Numbered from the stretch's first letter, positions 22,988-35,548 are shown. The stretch is 64,000 nucleotides of DNA from Lindgomyces ingoldianus (GCF_010093535.1 NW_022985176.1:196318-260317), one strand, 5' to 3'. Numbers and translations: made by a program. Notes: generated by a model from the letters alone, not told the origin.

Positions 22988-25900
22988 ATGCCACGCAACT
23001 TGCTCAACTCCGCACTACTTCTGGTTTTCGCTTTTGGGCTCCCAGGTCCAAGCAATGCAGCATGGAAGAACCTTACCGTGTCGGACTACAAGTTAAAGCA
23101 AAGTGGGTATTCATCCACGATCGCGAGTTTTGACAAAGCACTCCTGAACGTCCAGGTTGGAGATATAATTGGAGATATAAACCACAGCAATCCGAGCACG
23201 GCTCCAAACGTGAAGCACCTCGTTACCTCGAGTGGATATTCATGGGAGTCCTCGTCGGATTTCGATGACGCGAACACGGACAAATGGTATCCGCAGGGGA
23301 TCACAACCTCGGCGGATGCCTACGAAAAAGGCGACTTTGATGGTCATCGTGTTCATCTGGTTTCTTGGCATTCAGACAATTACGACGATGGGAAACGTGG
23401 AGCCAGGGTCGCATTCGTGAATCGAGGACCGGGAGGCACCAAGAAATATCGTCATGTCCTGCTTGTCCAACCGAAAGGAGAGGATGATTTCGAAGCGATC
23501 ACGGGCCTTCATGCGGGCGGTATCCTGTGGTATGGCACATTGATCTACGTAGTAGACACCACCGGCGGTTTGAGGGTATTCGACCTAGCGCATATGTACC
23601 AAGTGGACGGGAATATCAAGGACAACATCGGTAAATCTGGGACGAAGTATGGAGCATATGGATACAAGTGAGTTCTTGAACCGACTTCCAAATTTCGACC
23701 ATTCACACCATGTACCGAATATGAACTCATACACTGTAGATACATACACACCTGAGATCAATCAAGCCAGCTTGATAGCTTAATTAGAAGATTGATGCTA
23801 AGCCAATTCAATCAATCCAGCCAAACCTTATATAGAAACGCAATTAATCTAGCTAAGCTTTTCTGTAAGCTTAATTTAAATTAATAGCTTAATTGCCTTA
23901 AGTATATAGTAGATTTTAAAGATAAGGCAGCCTATAAAGTAGCTTAGATAGCTGTAAAAGCTTTATACTAAACTTTTTTTAGTGTTGTTTACTATGTAGT
24001 ATTGTGTAATATCTAATAACTCTGTGTAACTAGCAGCTAGCGTGTTGTCTTATATTGTATACTCCATCTCCATCTATTACCCACAATGCTATATACTTCT
24101 GGTGTTGCAGATCTATCGCTGTATACCTCACCCTATTGTCGCCCTTATGCCGCCCAAGAAACGTATCTCTAATAGCGCTCCCTTGCCTAAAAAGCGCGTG
24201 CGCAGCACTGTAAGCTAGCCTATTATAATTAACTTACTGTTATTTTAATCTTAGCTATCTACCCTATCTCTGCTGCCTCTATATACATATACTTTTAAGT
24301 TGTAATTGCGCAAGTTGCAGCCTAAAAACGCTATTATTGCGCCTACTAAAAGCAGTAAGTAAGCTACACTTACTCTATCTTCTAAAGCAGCTAACAACAC
24401 TGTAGATAAGGCTTTTAACACCTATTTTAAAAATAATTATAATAGCATAGATTAGAATTATCTTAAGCTGTATATAAAGCCTATTACAACGCACTAACAT
24501 AAGTAAAGTTAGATTTATTGCCACAGCTATTATGTTGCTCTTTTTAAAGATCTAACCTATATATTTTTTATCTGCTACTAGTGTTTTAAGCACAAGCTTA
24601 TAGATATTAGTATTAGGATATATAATACAAGCGCAGTAGTCTTGTTAGCTGCGCGCTACCTTAGTAAGCAGAAGCCTAGCTATAAGCTTGTAGCACTAGG
24701 CAAGACTTTAATTACTAGTGTTTATAACGCGCTTATTACTGCAAGAGTCCCTATTTTATAGGCAGTAGCTAATTAGATTAACAGCTTTAGCAAGCAGCGC
24801 TTTAGGTTTACTATAGTTAACTAGCTTATTATAAACAACTACTTTATCTCTAAGTTTAAAACACTAGCTTTTTAACACTTAATTACTATTACTAACCTGC
24901 TTACTAAAGCAGCGCTGTAGAAGAACTACAAGAGCGTCTCCTAATACATTATATAACTATTTAACTAGCTTAGGCCTTGTGTTGTTTACAAGCTGTTACA
25001 ATTGCTTAGCAGGATCTATATAAGCTTTAATAGATAGATAATAAAAGCTAGTAAGCGCAGGTTTCTTAGTATTATTACCTACTACATTAACTTAGATAGC
25101 AAGCTCTAAGACCTACCTATTGCGCTGCCTTAGCTTACAGGCGCTTACACTAGCAATTAACTAGCTAAAGTTGTATTATTAATATTAGAGCAGTTTAGTA
25201 TAAGTAAGCGCACACTTAGTTACTTTATCTTTAATAATGCTTTTAATAATAACACTGCTGTTACTGTAATTGCTTATAAGCTTAAATTTAATCTTATTTG
25301 CTAACACCTTTACTATAGCCCTTATATAATTAATCTAATTAGGTAGAGACTGCTCTAGGGCAGAGATATAGACTTATATAATAATAAAAGAGTTAACAAG
25401 CTTACTAATAAGGCAGCATTTATAAAGAAGTAGTAAAAGCATAGACCTTTAGGTGTACTTTTTAATATTATTAACTATATTTACACACTGCAGCAGTACA
25501 ATCTCTTTAAGAAGGCGCAGCGTACAGCTTACTGTAAGCTGCCTTATAACGCAGATAACAAGCTTACAATACTGCAGCTAATTAAGCTAGTAGTTACACA
25601 CTAGAACTTATACTTTAACTATTTTAAGCAAGCTATAAAGCTTACGCTAGCTATTAACGCGTACACAAACACCTACATATAAAATATAGTAAAAGAGGAT
25701 ATCTACGCTAACTTACAGGGCAAGGATTAGCCTGCTGCTCTATAGTAGATAAGATTAGACAGCCTTACAGCTGCTAATTAAGCTATTATTACTAACTATA
25801 TAAAGGTTCTTAGGCTACTTAAAGAGTGTATAAAGCGCTTTAAAAGACATAGTAAGTATAGCTTTAGTGTAATTACTAAAGTAATTCTAATGTTTAAGTT

Positions 25901-27305
25901 TCTACTTACTTAATTAGAAGCTTACCTCCTCTACTATAATAGCGTAGTCTATAACGCTTATAATAAGGCGCTTAAAGATTATCTTCCTATTAATCTACAC
26001 GCAGCGCTGCTTAAAGTAAACAAGTACTATGCTAAACTTAACAACTTGCTAGCTTACTACACTGCTATAATACTCTATTCTTGCTATAAACACTACTATA
26101 ATTAAGTGTAGGCTAAGAAGTCTAATTAGCTAGCATCTAATAATCTTAATTTCTAGGCACTATAGGTAGATTATAAGTTACTACTGTTACTAAGGCCTTG
26201 CTACACACGCGCACTAAAGAAACTAAGTAATATTAATAATATAATTAATAGCATTATTAATTCTACACGCAGCAATACTAAGGAGGATAAGTATAAGTAG
26301 TAGAAGCGTAAGCTAATTATTAGTAAGAGCACTAATCCTATATAATACTAGTTTAGGCTACGCGATTAATATCCTAACTTTAGTAAGATAGCGCTTATAA
26401 TACTCTCTATACTAGCTTTAAGCTGTGAGTGTGAGCGCGTCTTTAGTAAGCTTAGAGATCTACTAGAGCCTTGCTAACACTGTATATTACCTAAGCTACT
26501 TGCAGCACTACACTTAGTATAACAATAGAGACAGGCTAGTTTTAGTGGCAGTAATAACAATAATATAGGCTAATTAAAGCTTACTAACAAGCAGATAGAC
26601 GTTTTGTACAAGCTTAGTAAGTAGGTAGGCGAAGACAACAATCTAGATACATAGGACAACAGCTAAGACTTAACACTAAAAAATATATACAACTTTCCTA
26701 TTTAGGAATTAAGCACTTAAGCTACTAATTAAGCTAGCAACTTTCTGCTAAGCTAATTTAATTAATCTAGCTAAACCTTATACTAAAACGCAATTAATTA
26801 AGCCAGAAACTGCCAGCTTGCTTGATTAATTGATCTCAGGTGTGGATACATATTACCGCAAGTAAGGACTTACAACTGGCAATCCAAGTCCGGTGTGACA
26901 GATCTTCGCTTCTCGTTTATCTCTTTGGACCGAACTACCACTCCGGATTCTCTTGTGGTGGGTGAATACCATGCCTCACGAACAGATCTTCGCCTCGTCC
27001 GCTTTGACCTCGACTACACCAACCGGTTGCTCCAGACGTCTAATGGCATGGCCACTTCATCCGAGGCCGTTCAACATGGCGAGACAAAGATCCAGGGTGG
27101 GATATCGATCAATGGGAAGTTCTTCTTGACCCAAAGCGGCGGGAGTTTGATCAGCTTCACGTGGAAAGGTGGTCAGAAGAAGACTGCAGATGTCTTTCCT
27201 GCTGTCCCCGAGGACCTAAGCTATGAGAAAGGAGTTGGATTGTGGACGCTGATGGAGCAACCAGGCAAGAGACACGTTTTCGCGGTAGATCCTAGTAAAT
27301 TTTAG
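22988..27305 (+). CDS. Secreted protein (379 aa ancestral) split by a hAT transposon at its intron-exon 2 junction
   Basis: Exon 1 (22988-23667) starts with a signal peptide (MPRNLLNSALLLVFAFGLPGPSNA) and ends at donor GTGAGT in phase 2. The original acceptor CTGTAG (23734-23739) is followed by only 7 nt of exon 2 before hAT DNA starts at 23747. Coding resumes after the second target copy at 26853 and continues to TAG at 27305. Removing the transposon and one 8-bp duplicate restores a frame reading ...GYKYILPQVRTYNW. If the old acceptor is used, translation meets TGA inside the hAT repeat (YKYIHT-stop). If the CTCAG in the right inverted repeat (26835-26839) is used instead, exon 2 joins in frame (YKCGYILPQV) with two residues added. 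The protein contains repeated Gly/Asp-rich strands (LHAGGILWYGTLIYVVDTT) and resembles fungal secreted proteins of unknown function. The half after the insertion shows no stops or RIP. Confidence 0.8.
23747..26844 (+). mobile_element. hAT DNA transposon (hAT-1), RIP-damaged, inserted in a secreted-protein gene
   Basis: The element is 3098 bp with 16-bp perfect terminal inverted repeats (CACACCTGAGATCAAT). It is flanked by the 8-bp target duplication GATACATA (23739-23746 and 26845-26852), diagnostic of hAT elements. The plus strand carries a degraded transposase of about 24.1-26.6 kb. The C-terminal dimerisation segment is legible at about 26390-26450 as LSCECERVFSK, the hAT signature. Many CAG/CAA-to-TAG/TAA changes show RIP, so it no longer makes transposase. 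The flanking gene halves lack such damage. Confidence 0.93.
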
Positions 27306-28114
27306 TGCCATCGCGTGACCTCCATGTCAATTTAGAGTCTTTCCATGCATAGAAGGCCTCGTGCACACATCCAACGGTGTCTCCTAGTATTTTCAAACCC
27401 GAAAATGCTCCTCCTATACTCCTCGGGGTCAGCTAAGCGCAATGGGGACACTGGAACGTTTCCGTATTCTTGGGGTTGGGCATCCATGGAACAGGTTGGA
27501 CCAAATTTAAAAATCATATCAAGTGGTGGTCGATAAATCATCATATGTCGTTCCTGTTTCAGTCACCGATATATAACGACTGGGCGCCTTTGTGGATGCG
27601 ATGTGTAAGACCAACGGGTCTCGCCCCCGGTTTCTAGTGCTTTCGCTCAACGAGAATCTGGTCGAGACATTTTCCAGCATATCCTGACGTATCCCGACAG
27701 TCATCTCTTCATTTAAATCTCTCCGCTCACCCAGAAGCGTTGATAAGCGGTGCGATGATTCGATAGTGCTGAAAAATACATGCCCGGAAGTTTGCCATGC
27801 CACAATCAAAGGGCTGATCTGATTGGCCGAGAAGCGGAGGTATGTAGATGAACACTTAAGCTTTTAATCTACGGCAGTTGAACTTGCAGAATACGATAGG
27901 CGAATACCCTTTGGCAATACCCGTGAACCGAATGCAACCAAGAGATTGTGGGGAGGACTTGTTTATGCTAACGCACGGTGCATCTAGAGCAAATGGGGTA
28001 GTGGAGATGCTTTTAAGGGCGGAAGAGTATATTCCACCTCTTGGTTTCCGTGTCTGCCTTTGCTCCCACTACTCTCATTCACTCAGTACCCACGGTAGTT
28101 GACGTCGCCTCAAG
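27306..28114. other. Intergenic stretch, no gene supported
   Basis: Open frames of 63-96 codons on both strands overlap each other and lack features. The region serves as terminator of the split gene and promoter of the DUF1996 gene. Confidence 0.5.
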
Positions 28115-29450
28115 ATGCAGTGGAAAACTCTTGCCTTGGCACTCGCGCTCGCCGCGCAGGATGCGTATGCTGCTTCGGCCAGCGGCCTCATGGCCAGGCA
28201 GTTCGCTCAATCAGCCATGATGCGCTTCCAGTGCTCACAGCTCGTTATTGATCGTATCGATCCTCTTGTTCAGCCAGGGATGACGCCGTCAAGTCATCTT
28301 CATCAGATTGTTGGCGGAAATTCCTTCAACGCCAGCATGAAGGCACTGGATTATGATCCATCAACGCAGTCTACATGTACTACCTGCGACTACTCAGAAG
28401 ACTTCAGCAACTATTGGACTGCGAATCTGTACTTCAAAGCAAAGAACGGAACGTTCAAGCGTGTTCCACAAATGGTGAATCTGGGGTTGTCAGGCCGTGA
28501 AGGAGTCACGGTGTACTATATTCCTCCGTATGATGGAAAGACAAAAGTCACTGCACCACCAAAGGTAGGCGCAGTAGCAGCGTACTTCATCTAAGCACAC
28601 CTAATTTATTCCAGGGTTTCCGTATGATTGTCGGCGATCCTACCCTCCGCTCTAAGACCGGCCAGCAGAAGCAGCTCTGCCATCGATGCTTCAGCAACAA
28701 GAAGCAGGATCCATTTGGAGGCGCTCCATGCACGGGCGACGACACGTTCGATCTCCCAAAGAAGCAATGCGGTGGCGGTATCCGAACCACCATCACTTTC
28801 CCCACGCAAGTTCACTCCTAGAGTATAAGATTTACGTCCACAATTGACAGTCCGCAGATGCTGGGACGGAAAGAACACCGATTCGCCAGACCACAAGTCT
28901 CACGTCGCCTACCCAAGTAGTATATTCATCCCACTGTGCACTTTAGCAATGCTGACATGTCGAAGGCGGATCTTTTGAATCTAATGGTGCATGCCCATCA
29001 ACTCATCCAGTCAAGCTTCCGCAGATCATGTACGAGGTGATGTGGGATACGACGGTCTTCAATGACAAGAGCTTGTGGCCCACCGATGGCTCCCAACCGT
29101 TCGTCTACTCTATGGGCGACGGGTAAGCGGCTTATCCCTTCGTGATTGGGGCAATTCAATGCGTTGCTAACGTCAGTAATAGCTCTGGATACGGTCAGCA
29201 CGGTGATTACCTCTTTGGCTGGAAGGAGGGTGTGTTACAGAAGGCCCTTGATGCGCGATGCAGCGGCAATGCCTGCAAGACACTCAAGACCCAAACCTCA
29301 GCTGCGGCCACGAAGTGCGCAAAGTCACAACAGATGGTAGAGCCCGTTGAAGGATGTAAGTCTTCCTATCTATATCCCTGACAAGGTGCTAATGGTTGCG
29401 ATGCAGGGCTCACAGAGCTTCCCGGAGGCATGCCGGTGACATATAAATAA
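28115..29450 (+). CDS. Secreted DUF1996-domain protein, 357 aa
   Basis: Six exons keep one frame: 28115-28564, 28615-28805, 28858-28916, 28966-29122, 29183-29355 and 29407-29450. Intron 2 uses a GC-AG pair (donor GCAAGT at 28806); intron 3 has a perfect GCTGAC branch site and intron 4 a GCTAAC. A signal peptide ([19 protein letters not shown]) precedes the DUF1996 core: [20 protein letters not shown], the hallmark [98 protein letters not shown] and the final GWLTELPGG. The length is typical for the family without the extra C-terminal WSC domain some members carry. These are extracellular or wall-associated proteins of unknown activity. The gene is intact. Confidence 0.92.
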
Positions 29451-31013
29451 GAGCTTCCGACCTTGTCCGCTGGAGTAGTTATTGCGTGCCCGTTGAGCGT
29501 TAAGCGTTGAGCTTTGTAATGGTGATTGATATCGCTTCGGGGAGAGGCGTCTGGCGCTTCAGGCGCAAGGCTTGTGATGGAGAATGAAATAAGATCCTGC
29601 AAAGAAATCTCAGTACTCTGTCCTTGAATGTAAGGTCACTCGTTTGGCTACTGAGTCGACCCATACCTTATTCACAAAAATCCATTTTCCAGTAGCGACT
29701 AAAATTGTCTTCGCTGCTAGATACCCAGGTACCTTCCTAATACAGTAACAGCGATGAGATGGTGGAAGAAAGTCATCTACCTAGAACTGAAGAGATAATA
29801 ACGGTCATTTACAAAAGCTCAGAGGAGCATACGCTTTCTAAGAGATGAACGCTAGAACAATGTAGGCCATCCCAAATCCTTAAAGTATACCCTCTCTAGA
29901 AGGCCGCAAACTTGATATTCGAAGAATTACGTGGAGTTTTCCAGGATATATGTCGAAGACTAAATTCACATTTTTAATTATAAATCGCCATAGAATATGC
30001 GTGGTGGCTGGCGGCTCTTTGGAATAGGCTGGGGCAGAGTGACGCATCAATGAAGGGATGAGCCGCAGAAGATTCCCCGGTGAGAATAGCGGGAATTGCG
30101 TGATTCCACGTGAAGCAGCCTTCCAATTGGTCTATAAGAAGCCTGTTCGCCGTCTTGTCGCTCATCTTTTTTTCGTCTCACTCCACTTCCGGTTTTCCGT
30201 CTCATTCTCGGTTACCCTGCAACCGCCGAGTCCACCAAGCAAGACCCGACCCATCCCGACCGCATTGATTACACATGTCGATAATGTGAGCAAGTTATGC
30301 TAGGATCATTTTCTGACTCACTTGCCCTGCCTTCCCTTGCTATCGGAATTTCTGGTGTCGTCGGAAGCTGCACCTTGAAGATGACTGGGATGTGAAGATT
30401 GACTTCGCCGAGTTCTTCAGCAGTCGCCGACTACCTTCAAGATGGGCCACCCCCGACATCAACTTGCGTTTATGTTTAGAAAATGCGAACGCTGGGTGGC
30501 TGTGACCGGGGAGTAGAATCTTAGAGTACCGCAATCTCTCAAGGGCCGTCCCGTCCACGAGACTTCAACGGCGATGTTGCTCAGCATCTAGTCGGCTTTC
30601 CCCACCCTTTTTCCCTTCCCGGCATCGACATATCTCCGCGCCGAATTTTCTCTACGCTAATCGATTTCAAAATGATTTGGAATTGTGACGCAGACACGAA
30701 CCTAAATCTCGAGTCGGGGACTCTTCCCTCCAAGTTACTAGGCCCTCTTCGTCCAGATTGAAGATCGGAACATCGTAGTAGTCTTCGGGGCGTGATTGAG
30801 TTATCAACCTCCAAGGTGAAGGCTCTGAGAACGTTTCCGACATTACCGCGAGAGTTTTTACCATGGCGTCCTGGCTTGGGGTATAAATCGAGACTCTGGC
30901 GCACTTCACACTGCTCCCATTCACGACAGCAGCCTGCTCGCCCATCCAATTTACACCTTCTTACCCGGGTTTTGATTCTGATCTGTTGTCTCTTCTTCCC
31001 CATGTTCCCAGTC
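29451..31013. promoter_or_regulatory. Intergenic region with a TATA box upstream of the OBAP-like gene
   Basis: A TATAAAT box lies at 30882-30888, about 125 bp before the chosen ATG at 31014. Pyrimidine-rich tracts occur at about 30160-30200. No gene is supported in 29451-30790, where only overlapping short frames occur. Confidence 0.45.
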
Positions 31014-31703
31014 ATGGCTCTCTTTACGATACTCGCACAAATGTTGGCCCTGGCTTCAATTGTAGCCTCTGATACTCAACCTCAAAATCAGTTCGGGTTG
31101 ATCGGTCCGTCGTCTGTTATGCTGTTCCTTAACGGCTTCCACTTTATCTCGGGTCATCCTGACCAAGTGCTGCACGCCAACCATCACTGCAGCATCATGT
31201 CCGCCGATTTCATCCAGTGTGCCATCTTCGTTCCAGGAACAAATCCCGCTCGTCTTGCTGGGGTGGAATACATAATCAGTGGCAATGCCTTCGCCAAGCT
31301 TCCCCTTGAAGAGCGTCAACTCTGGCATTCCCATCAATATGAGGTTACGTCCGGACTGTTAGTCGAGCCTGGTATGCCAGACAACGTGGACAAGGAGGCA
31401 ATGAAAATCTTGGTCAACACATATGGAAAGACATTCCACACCTGGCCGTACAACAGCAAGAACAACTCTCTGCCACTTGGGATTCCTGAGATCGTGAACG
31501 GGTATACTTCGAATGGACAAGTTCCGAAGGAAATGGTGGATGCGAGGGACAAGATGTTCGGACTGAATCATACGTTGATCAGGGGAAATCGGACGGATAT
31601 TGTCGCACCGGCAGTAATCAAGGGGGCTGATTCGTGGAAGGATGGCTTTGTGCTGACCCTGGCTTTGAAGAATACCACTGGATTTGTTGGCCCGAAGTGC
31701 TAA
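31014..31703 (+). CDS. Secreted OBAP-like (DUF1264) protein, 229 aa
   Basis: The DUF1264/oil-body-associated protein pattern is clear: FLNGFHFISGHPDQVLHANHHC, DFIQCAIFV, ARLAGVEYIISGNAFAKLP, EERQLWHSHQYEVTSG, GMPDNVDKEAMKILVNTYGKTFHTW and LPLGIPEIVNG. The long open frame begins upstream at 30792, but the TATA box at 30882 and the hydrophobic start (MALFTILAQMLALASIVAS) favour 31014 (or MFPV at 31002). That start gives a signal peptide, so the product is probably secreted. This differs from plant OBAPs, which associate with lipid bodies in the cell. N-glycosylation sites near the C-terminus (NHT, NRT, NTT) agree with secretion. Molecular function is unknown. Confidence 0.88.
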   Translation: MALFTILAQMLALASIVASDTQPQNQFGLIGPSSVMLFLNGFHFISGHPDQVLHANHHCSIMSADFIQCAIFVPGTNPARLAGVEYIISGNAFAKLPLEERQLWHSHQYEVTSGLLVEPGMPDNVDKEAMKILVNTYGKTFHTWPYNSKNNSLPLGIPEIVNGYTSNGQVPKEMVDARDKMFGLNHTLIRGNRTDIVAPAVIKGADSWKDGFVLTLALKNTTGFVGPKC

Positions 31704-34357
31704 TAGAATAGCCTCGGCTTACCTTCATTAGACGAGCAAGACCTGATTTAATTTTTGTAAATAATAACCGAGTCTCCCCTCAGGGATAGAGTTCAATGGA
31801 TTTGTATATTTGCCCTTGAGTATCATTGCCGGCTAGTCAGTTATGACTTCCTTGCATCTAAGGTGACCTTCGTGTGGTAATTATCCCAAACTACGGCAGT
31901 TTTCCTCTCTCTAGTGTACAAGAGAGAAATGGAAACTGCGCCTTGGATATTAGCTTGGCTTTATGTGCAGCAGTATTCTGCATGGGCCTGGAGAAGAAGG
32001 TGTGTAATCGACCTTGGTCGGCCGAGATGTGATTTTCTGGTCACTGGGATGCGCGGTTTATGTCCAGTCATGCACATATTACCACGCAATTCCAAAGAGC
32101 CGAGGAAGCTTCATCAGGCACTTAAGGGGGAGCAATGAATAAGAAGCTGCAACTTCCATTCCAGAGCCACGGGGTTTATTGACCTGTATATTAAATGGAA
32201 TTATCTGAACGTATCGTGAAGAGCCCCTCAAACGTGAAAGAGAGGATCTAGGTAGGATAACAATGCCAGGGGAGGTCGAAGATGTTAGATGACGAGCAAT
32301 GAGTTCCAGAATCTGTTAGTGGGAGTCTTCGCAGCTAGGACTGGGCAGCCTTGCCATAACGGCGTACCTAGATAGCCCCAGACCCCGCCCCCTTGGTATG
32401 ACCGTCGAGATCTCACGCTTCCAAACATTGCTCGGCCAACCGGAGAGATAGTAAGGCTAGAAACACGACTGATATCTATTATCCAAGTGCAACAGCTATC
32501 GCGGATACCTTCATACTTGGGGCAACACAGGAGTGAGATACAACCTTGAAGGTACTCCTTGCGCGAGTGGACGTGATGGCTGATATACGTTCGTATCCCG
32601 AAGCGACAGGAAGGTCGATTGAGGCGGAGGTGGGCCTACTGCGATTCGTCGTCCACAGCTTCGCTTACTCTTCTTGATGTCTGGATTCTATACCTATAGC
32701 TCTAGTTTACAAATAAACTTTAGGCCAGAACTCAATGTCTCATTCTTCGCCCAAATTATCGCATCCTGTTGTATGCAAGAAATCTATCGCTTGCCCGAAT
32801 AATCCTCTTTAGGACTAGCTCATATCTTATCGATGTGCCACTAGGACAGCCACGACGTTGGCGTCTGCTGTCTGGGCCTTTAGCTGAACGACTCTAGCCG
32901 AATTCATCCGCCCACATGGCGGGAACTACGGGTACGTTTCAGCACCTTTCGTGACCGCAAGTGATGGTTCAAAAAGTGCGCAAGCGCAGACACAACTAAG
33001 AAACGCAACTAATCAGAATTTGAAAATTAGAGAGAGAGACACTTACCTAGTCACTCGACCCCAAACATTCATTCCCCAATCTTCAGTAGGAAACCCCCGA
33101 GGCAGACATCACATCCACAAGCGAATGAAAATCTTTACGATTGGTTCGATCCTCCCCTCCCATCACGCACATCCCAAACTTTGTCGGACGGCAAGTGCCA
33201 TCGCAAACTTGAAAAGACTGCCCGCAGACATCCAAAACAGCAAAAGGCAGGACGGCCAAAGCAGCCACACACTGTGGATATCATGGCACCCTATGCCACA
33301 AAACCTTGACATGTGTGTCGCGACAATTCCATCAACTTCACCAGAATGCAAATACTGCTCTTTCCTGAATATAATGAGAATTTCGAGTGGACGAGTGTGA
33401 TAAGAAGTCAATTTCATATCGATGGCTCAGCTGCAGCTGAAATGTCAAGCCCCTCAACTTCGGGTGGGAAACAATGGCTTTATCATAAGAACCCTGACAT
33501 ACCGTGGTCCCTCTTGATATTTTCAGCCCTATGCGGACGAACGAGTACCAGCTGCATTCGCGGGCCGTCCCAACCAGGTTTGGAAAACGCCAAGGAAAAG
33601 CTGACCCATTGTTTAGAATTCCCCCACATTCTCCGGGCGCTCGCTCGCTACTTGGTGGGATTACCGTGTGGAAACTTAAAGCCCGACCCTCCACGAGATA
33701 TGGCTTTCCATCTTTGCGTGTCGTGTGATAGAATGAGGAGTGAGGAAGATCGACTCTCCAGTCAAGTCGTCAACCAAAAGGATATAAAGCGCTGATTGGA
33801 CATATGCGAAAGGTAACGGAGTTATAGGGGCTGAATTATCATACTCTAGGTGGAGAACTAGAAGACCAATCGAACCACTGTATTTGGCTTACAGCTCAGT
33901 ATATGACTTCCAAAACCAGCTTAAAAAGGTCCCATGCAATATCCAAGAAGAGCTCTCGGCGATGTGGAGGCGGTGTAGTGATATGTCTTACTTGGAGGCA
34001 TGTTAGGAAGGATAGCCCTATTGGACAATGAACATGAGATGTGCCTCGGAGTGCCTTTGGTGGTCCTGGTCTGGGTAGAGAACAGCTGAAGAAAACATGC
34101 GAAAGACATGGGTAACCGAGAGAAGGGTGTTCAAGGTTGTTTTTGAGAACTTAGACGAGAAGCGTAATATGGCAAGAGTTTAGCCCGAGGGCTGCGGTCC
34201 CCACCATTGACCAGATGGTTTAAAATATGAGGGTTGCCCTCAACATCGAATCGATGAAATTCAGATAACTATCAAACTACATCACAACGCTCCCGGAAGA
34301 GTCAATCAAGTCTTATTTCAAAAACCTTATCACGCTTCAGCGCTTTGAGAGAATACA
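31704..34357. other. 2.65-kb stretch without a supported gene
   Basis: GC-balanced, not RIP-ed. The longest frames are a 149-codon frame at 32951-33400 and a 160-codon frame at 33313-33795, both plus strand, each overlapped by minus-strand frames. None shows a domain, a signal peptide or convincing splice extension. An unrecognised non-coding RNA or small gene cannot be excluded. Confidence 0.5.
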
Positions 34358-35528
34358 ATGAGCGAAGTGTGCCCATCCGGAGAAACAAACCAGACTCGCG
34401 CAGCATGCTTCTTCATTCCGCCGTACATCCATGAGAGGATTGTGGCTTCCGATCTCGATGAAAAGACAAAACTAGCCTCCAAGAAGGCATTGGAGGTCGC
34501 AGGCAATATTCATGACGGAAGATACCAGCGCGCTGGAGTTGTTGTAAGTGGGACAATAGGGATCTGACTTTCATCATAACAACGGCGGGATGATCCTAAC
34601 GTCCGGGTAGGGAACCTTCGTGGTTGCAGAGGCAAAAGAGGTTAACGGTGCCCGCAATCGCTGGGTTTACGATTGCGAGCAGAAGGCGGAGCTCCCTGGC
34701 AAGCCAGTCCGAAAGGAAGGTGACGCTGCTATTAAGGACCGCCAAGTCAACAACTGTTACGACGCGCTGGGTACGACTTACGACTTCTACAAGTCTGTAT
34801 TCAACCGCAACTCTCTCGACAATGAGGGACTTCCACTAAAGGGTTGTGTTCATTTTAAACCGTTTGAAGAAACAGTTGGGTATGATAATGCTTTCTGGGA
34901 TGGGACGTACATGGTCTTCGGAGACGGCGATGGCATCGCTTTCGACTACTTTACTGACTCTCTCGATGTTTGCGCCCACGAGCTGACCCACGGCTTCGTC
35001 GAGCACTCTTCTCCTCTCATTTATTACGGGCAATCCGGAGCTCTTAATGAGAGCGTGGCTGATGTGTTTGCATGCATGGTTGAGCAATGGTATAAGAAGC
35101 AGACAGTGGAGGAGGCGAACTGGATCATCGGAGAGACCATTTTCACCGTAGCCTTTAAAGGAGATGGATTGCGTAAGTTGAACGCCAACAAGGCTTTCAT
35201 GAACGACGAAAACCTCGGGACAGACCCTCAGCCGAAGAACATGAAGAACTTCTACAAGGGTAAGGGGGATCATGGCGGAGTACACATCAACTCTGGCATC
35301 CCTAACCACGCCTTCTACCTCGCTGCACGAGCTGTGGGTGGGTACTCCTGGGAGAAGATTGGAAAAGTATGGTATCAGACCATGATATCCGGAAAGATCC
35401 CGCAGGATTGCACCTTCGAGACCTTTGCGGAATCTACCGTGGAGATTGCAACAAAAGTATTCCCAAGCGATACCAGCATTTCTGCCGCTGTGAAGAAGGC
35501 CTGGGAGGATGTTGGCGTTCTCACTTAA
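34358..35528 (+). CDS. M4-family (thermolysin/protealysin-like) zinc metalloprotease, 367 aa
   Basis: Two exons, 34358-34543 and 34611-35528, with a 67-bp intron carrying a CCTAAC branch site. The short N-terminal region has no signal peptide but has the ACFFIPPYIHERI segment that resembles the IPPY-type precursor motif of protealysin-like M4 proteases. The catalytic domain contains HELTH (His about 185, Glu 186, His 189), the third zinc ligand Glu in GALNESVADVF (about 209) and the transition-state His in DHGGVHINSGIPNHAF (about 287). All key residues are present, so the enzyme should be active. The absence of a signal peptide suggests cytosolic location or leaderless release. M4 proteases are mainly bacterial; their patchy presence in fungi is generally taken as horizontal transfer. 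One intron shows it is adapted to the host. Confidence 0.93.
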
Positions 35529-35548
35529 ACATTCCGTTTGGGCTATAC

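Noticed and set aside
32951..33795. Two plus-strand frames of 149 and 160 codons
   Set aside because: No motif, no start context, overlapped by antisense frames of similar length.
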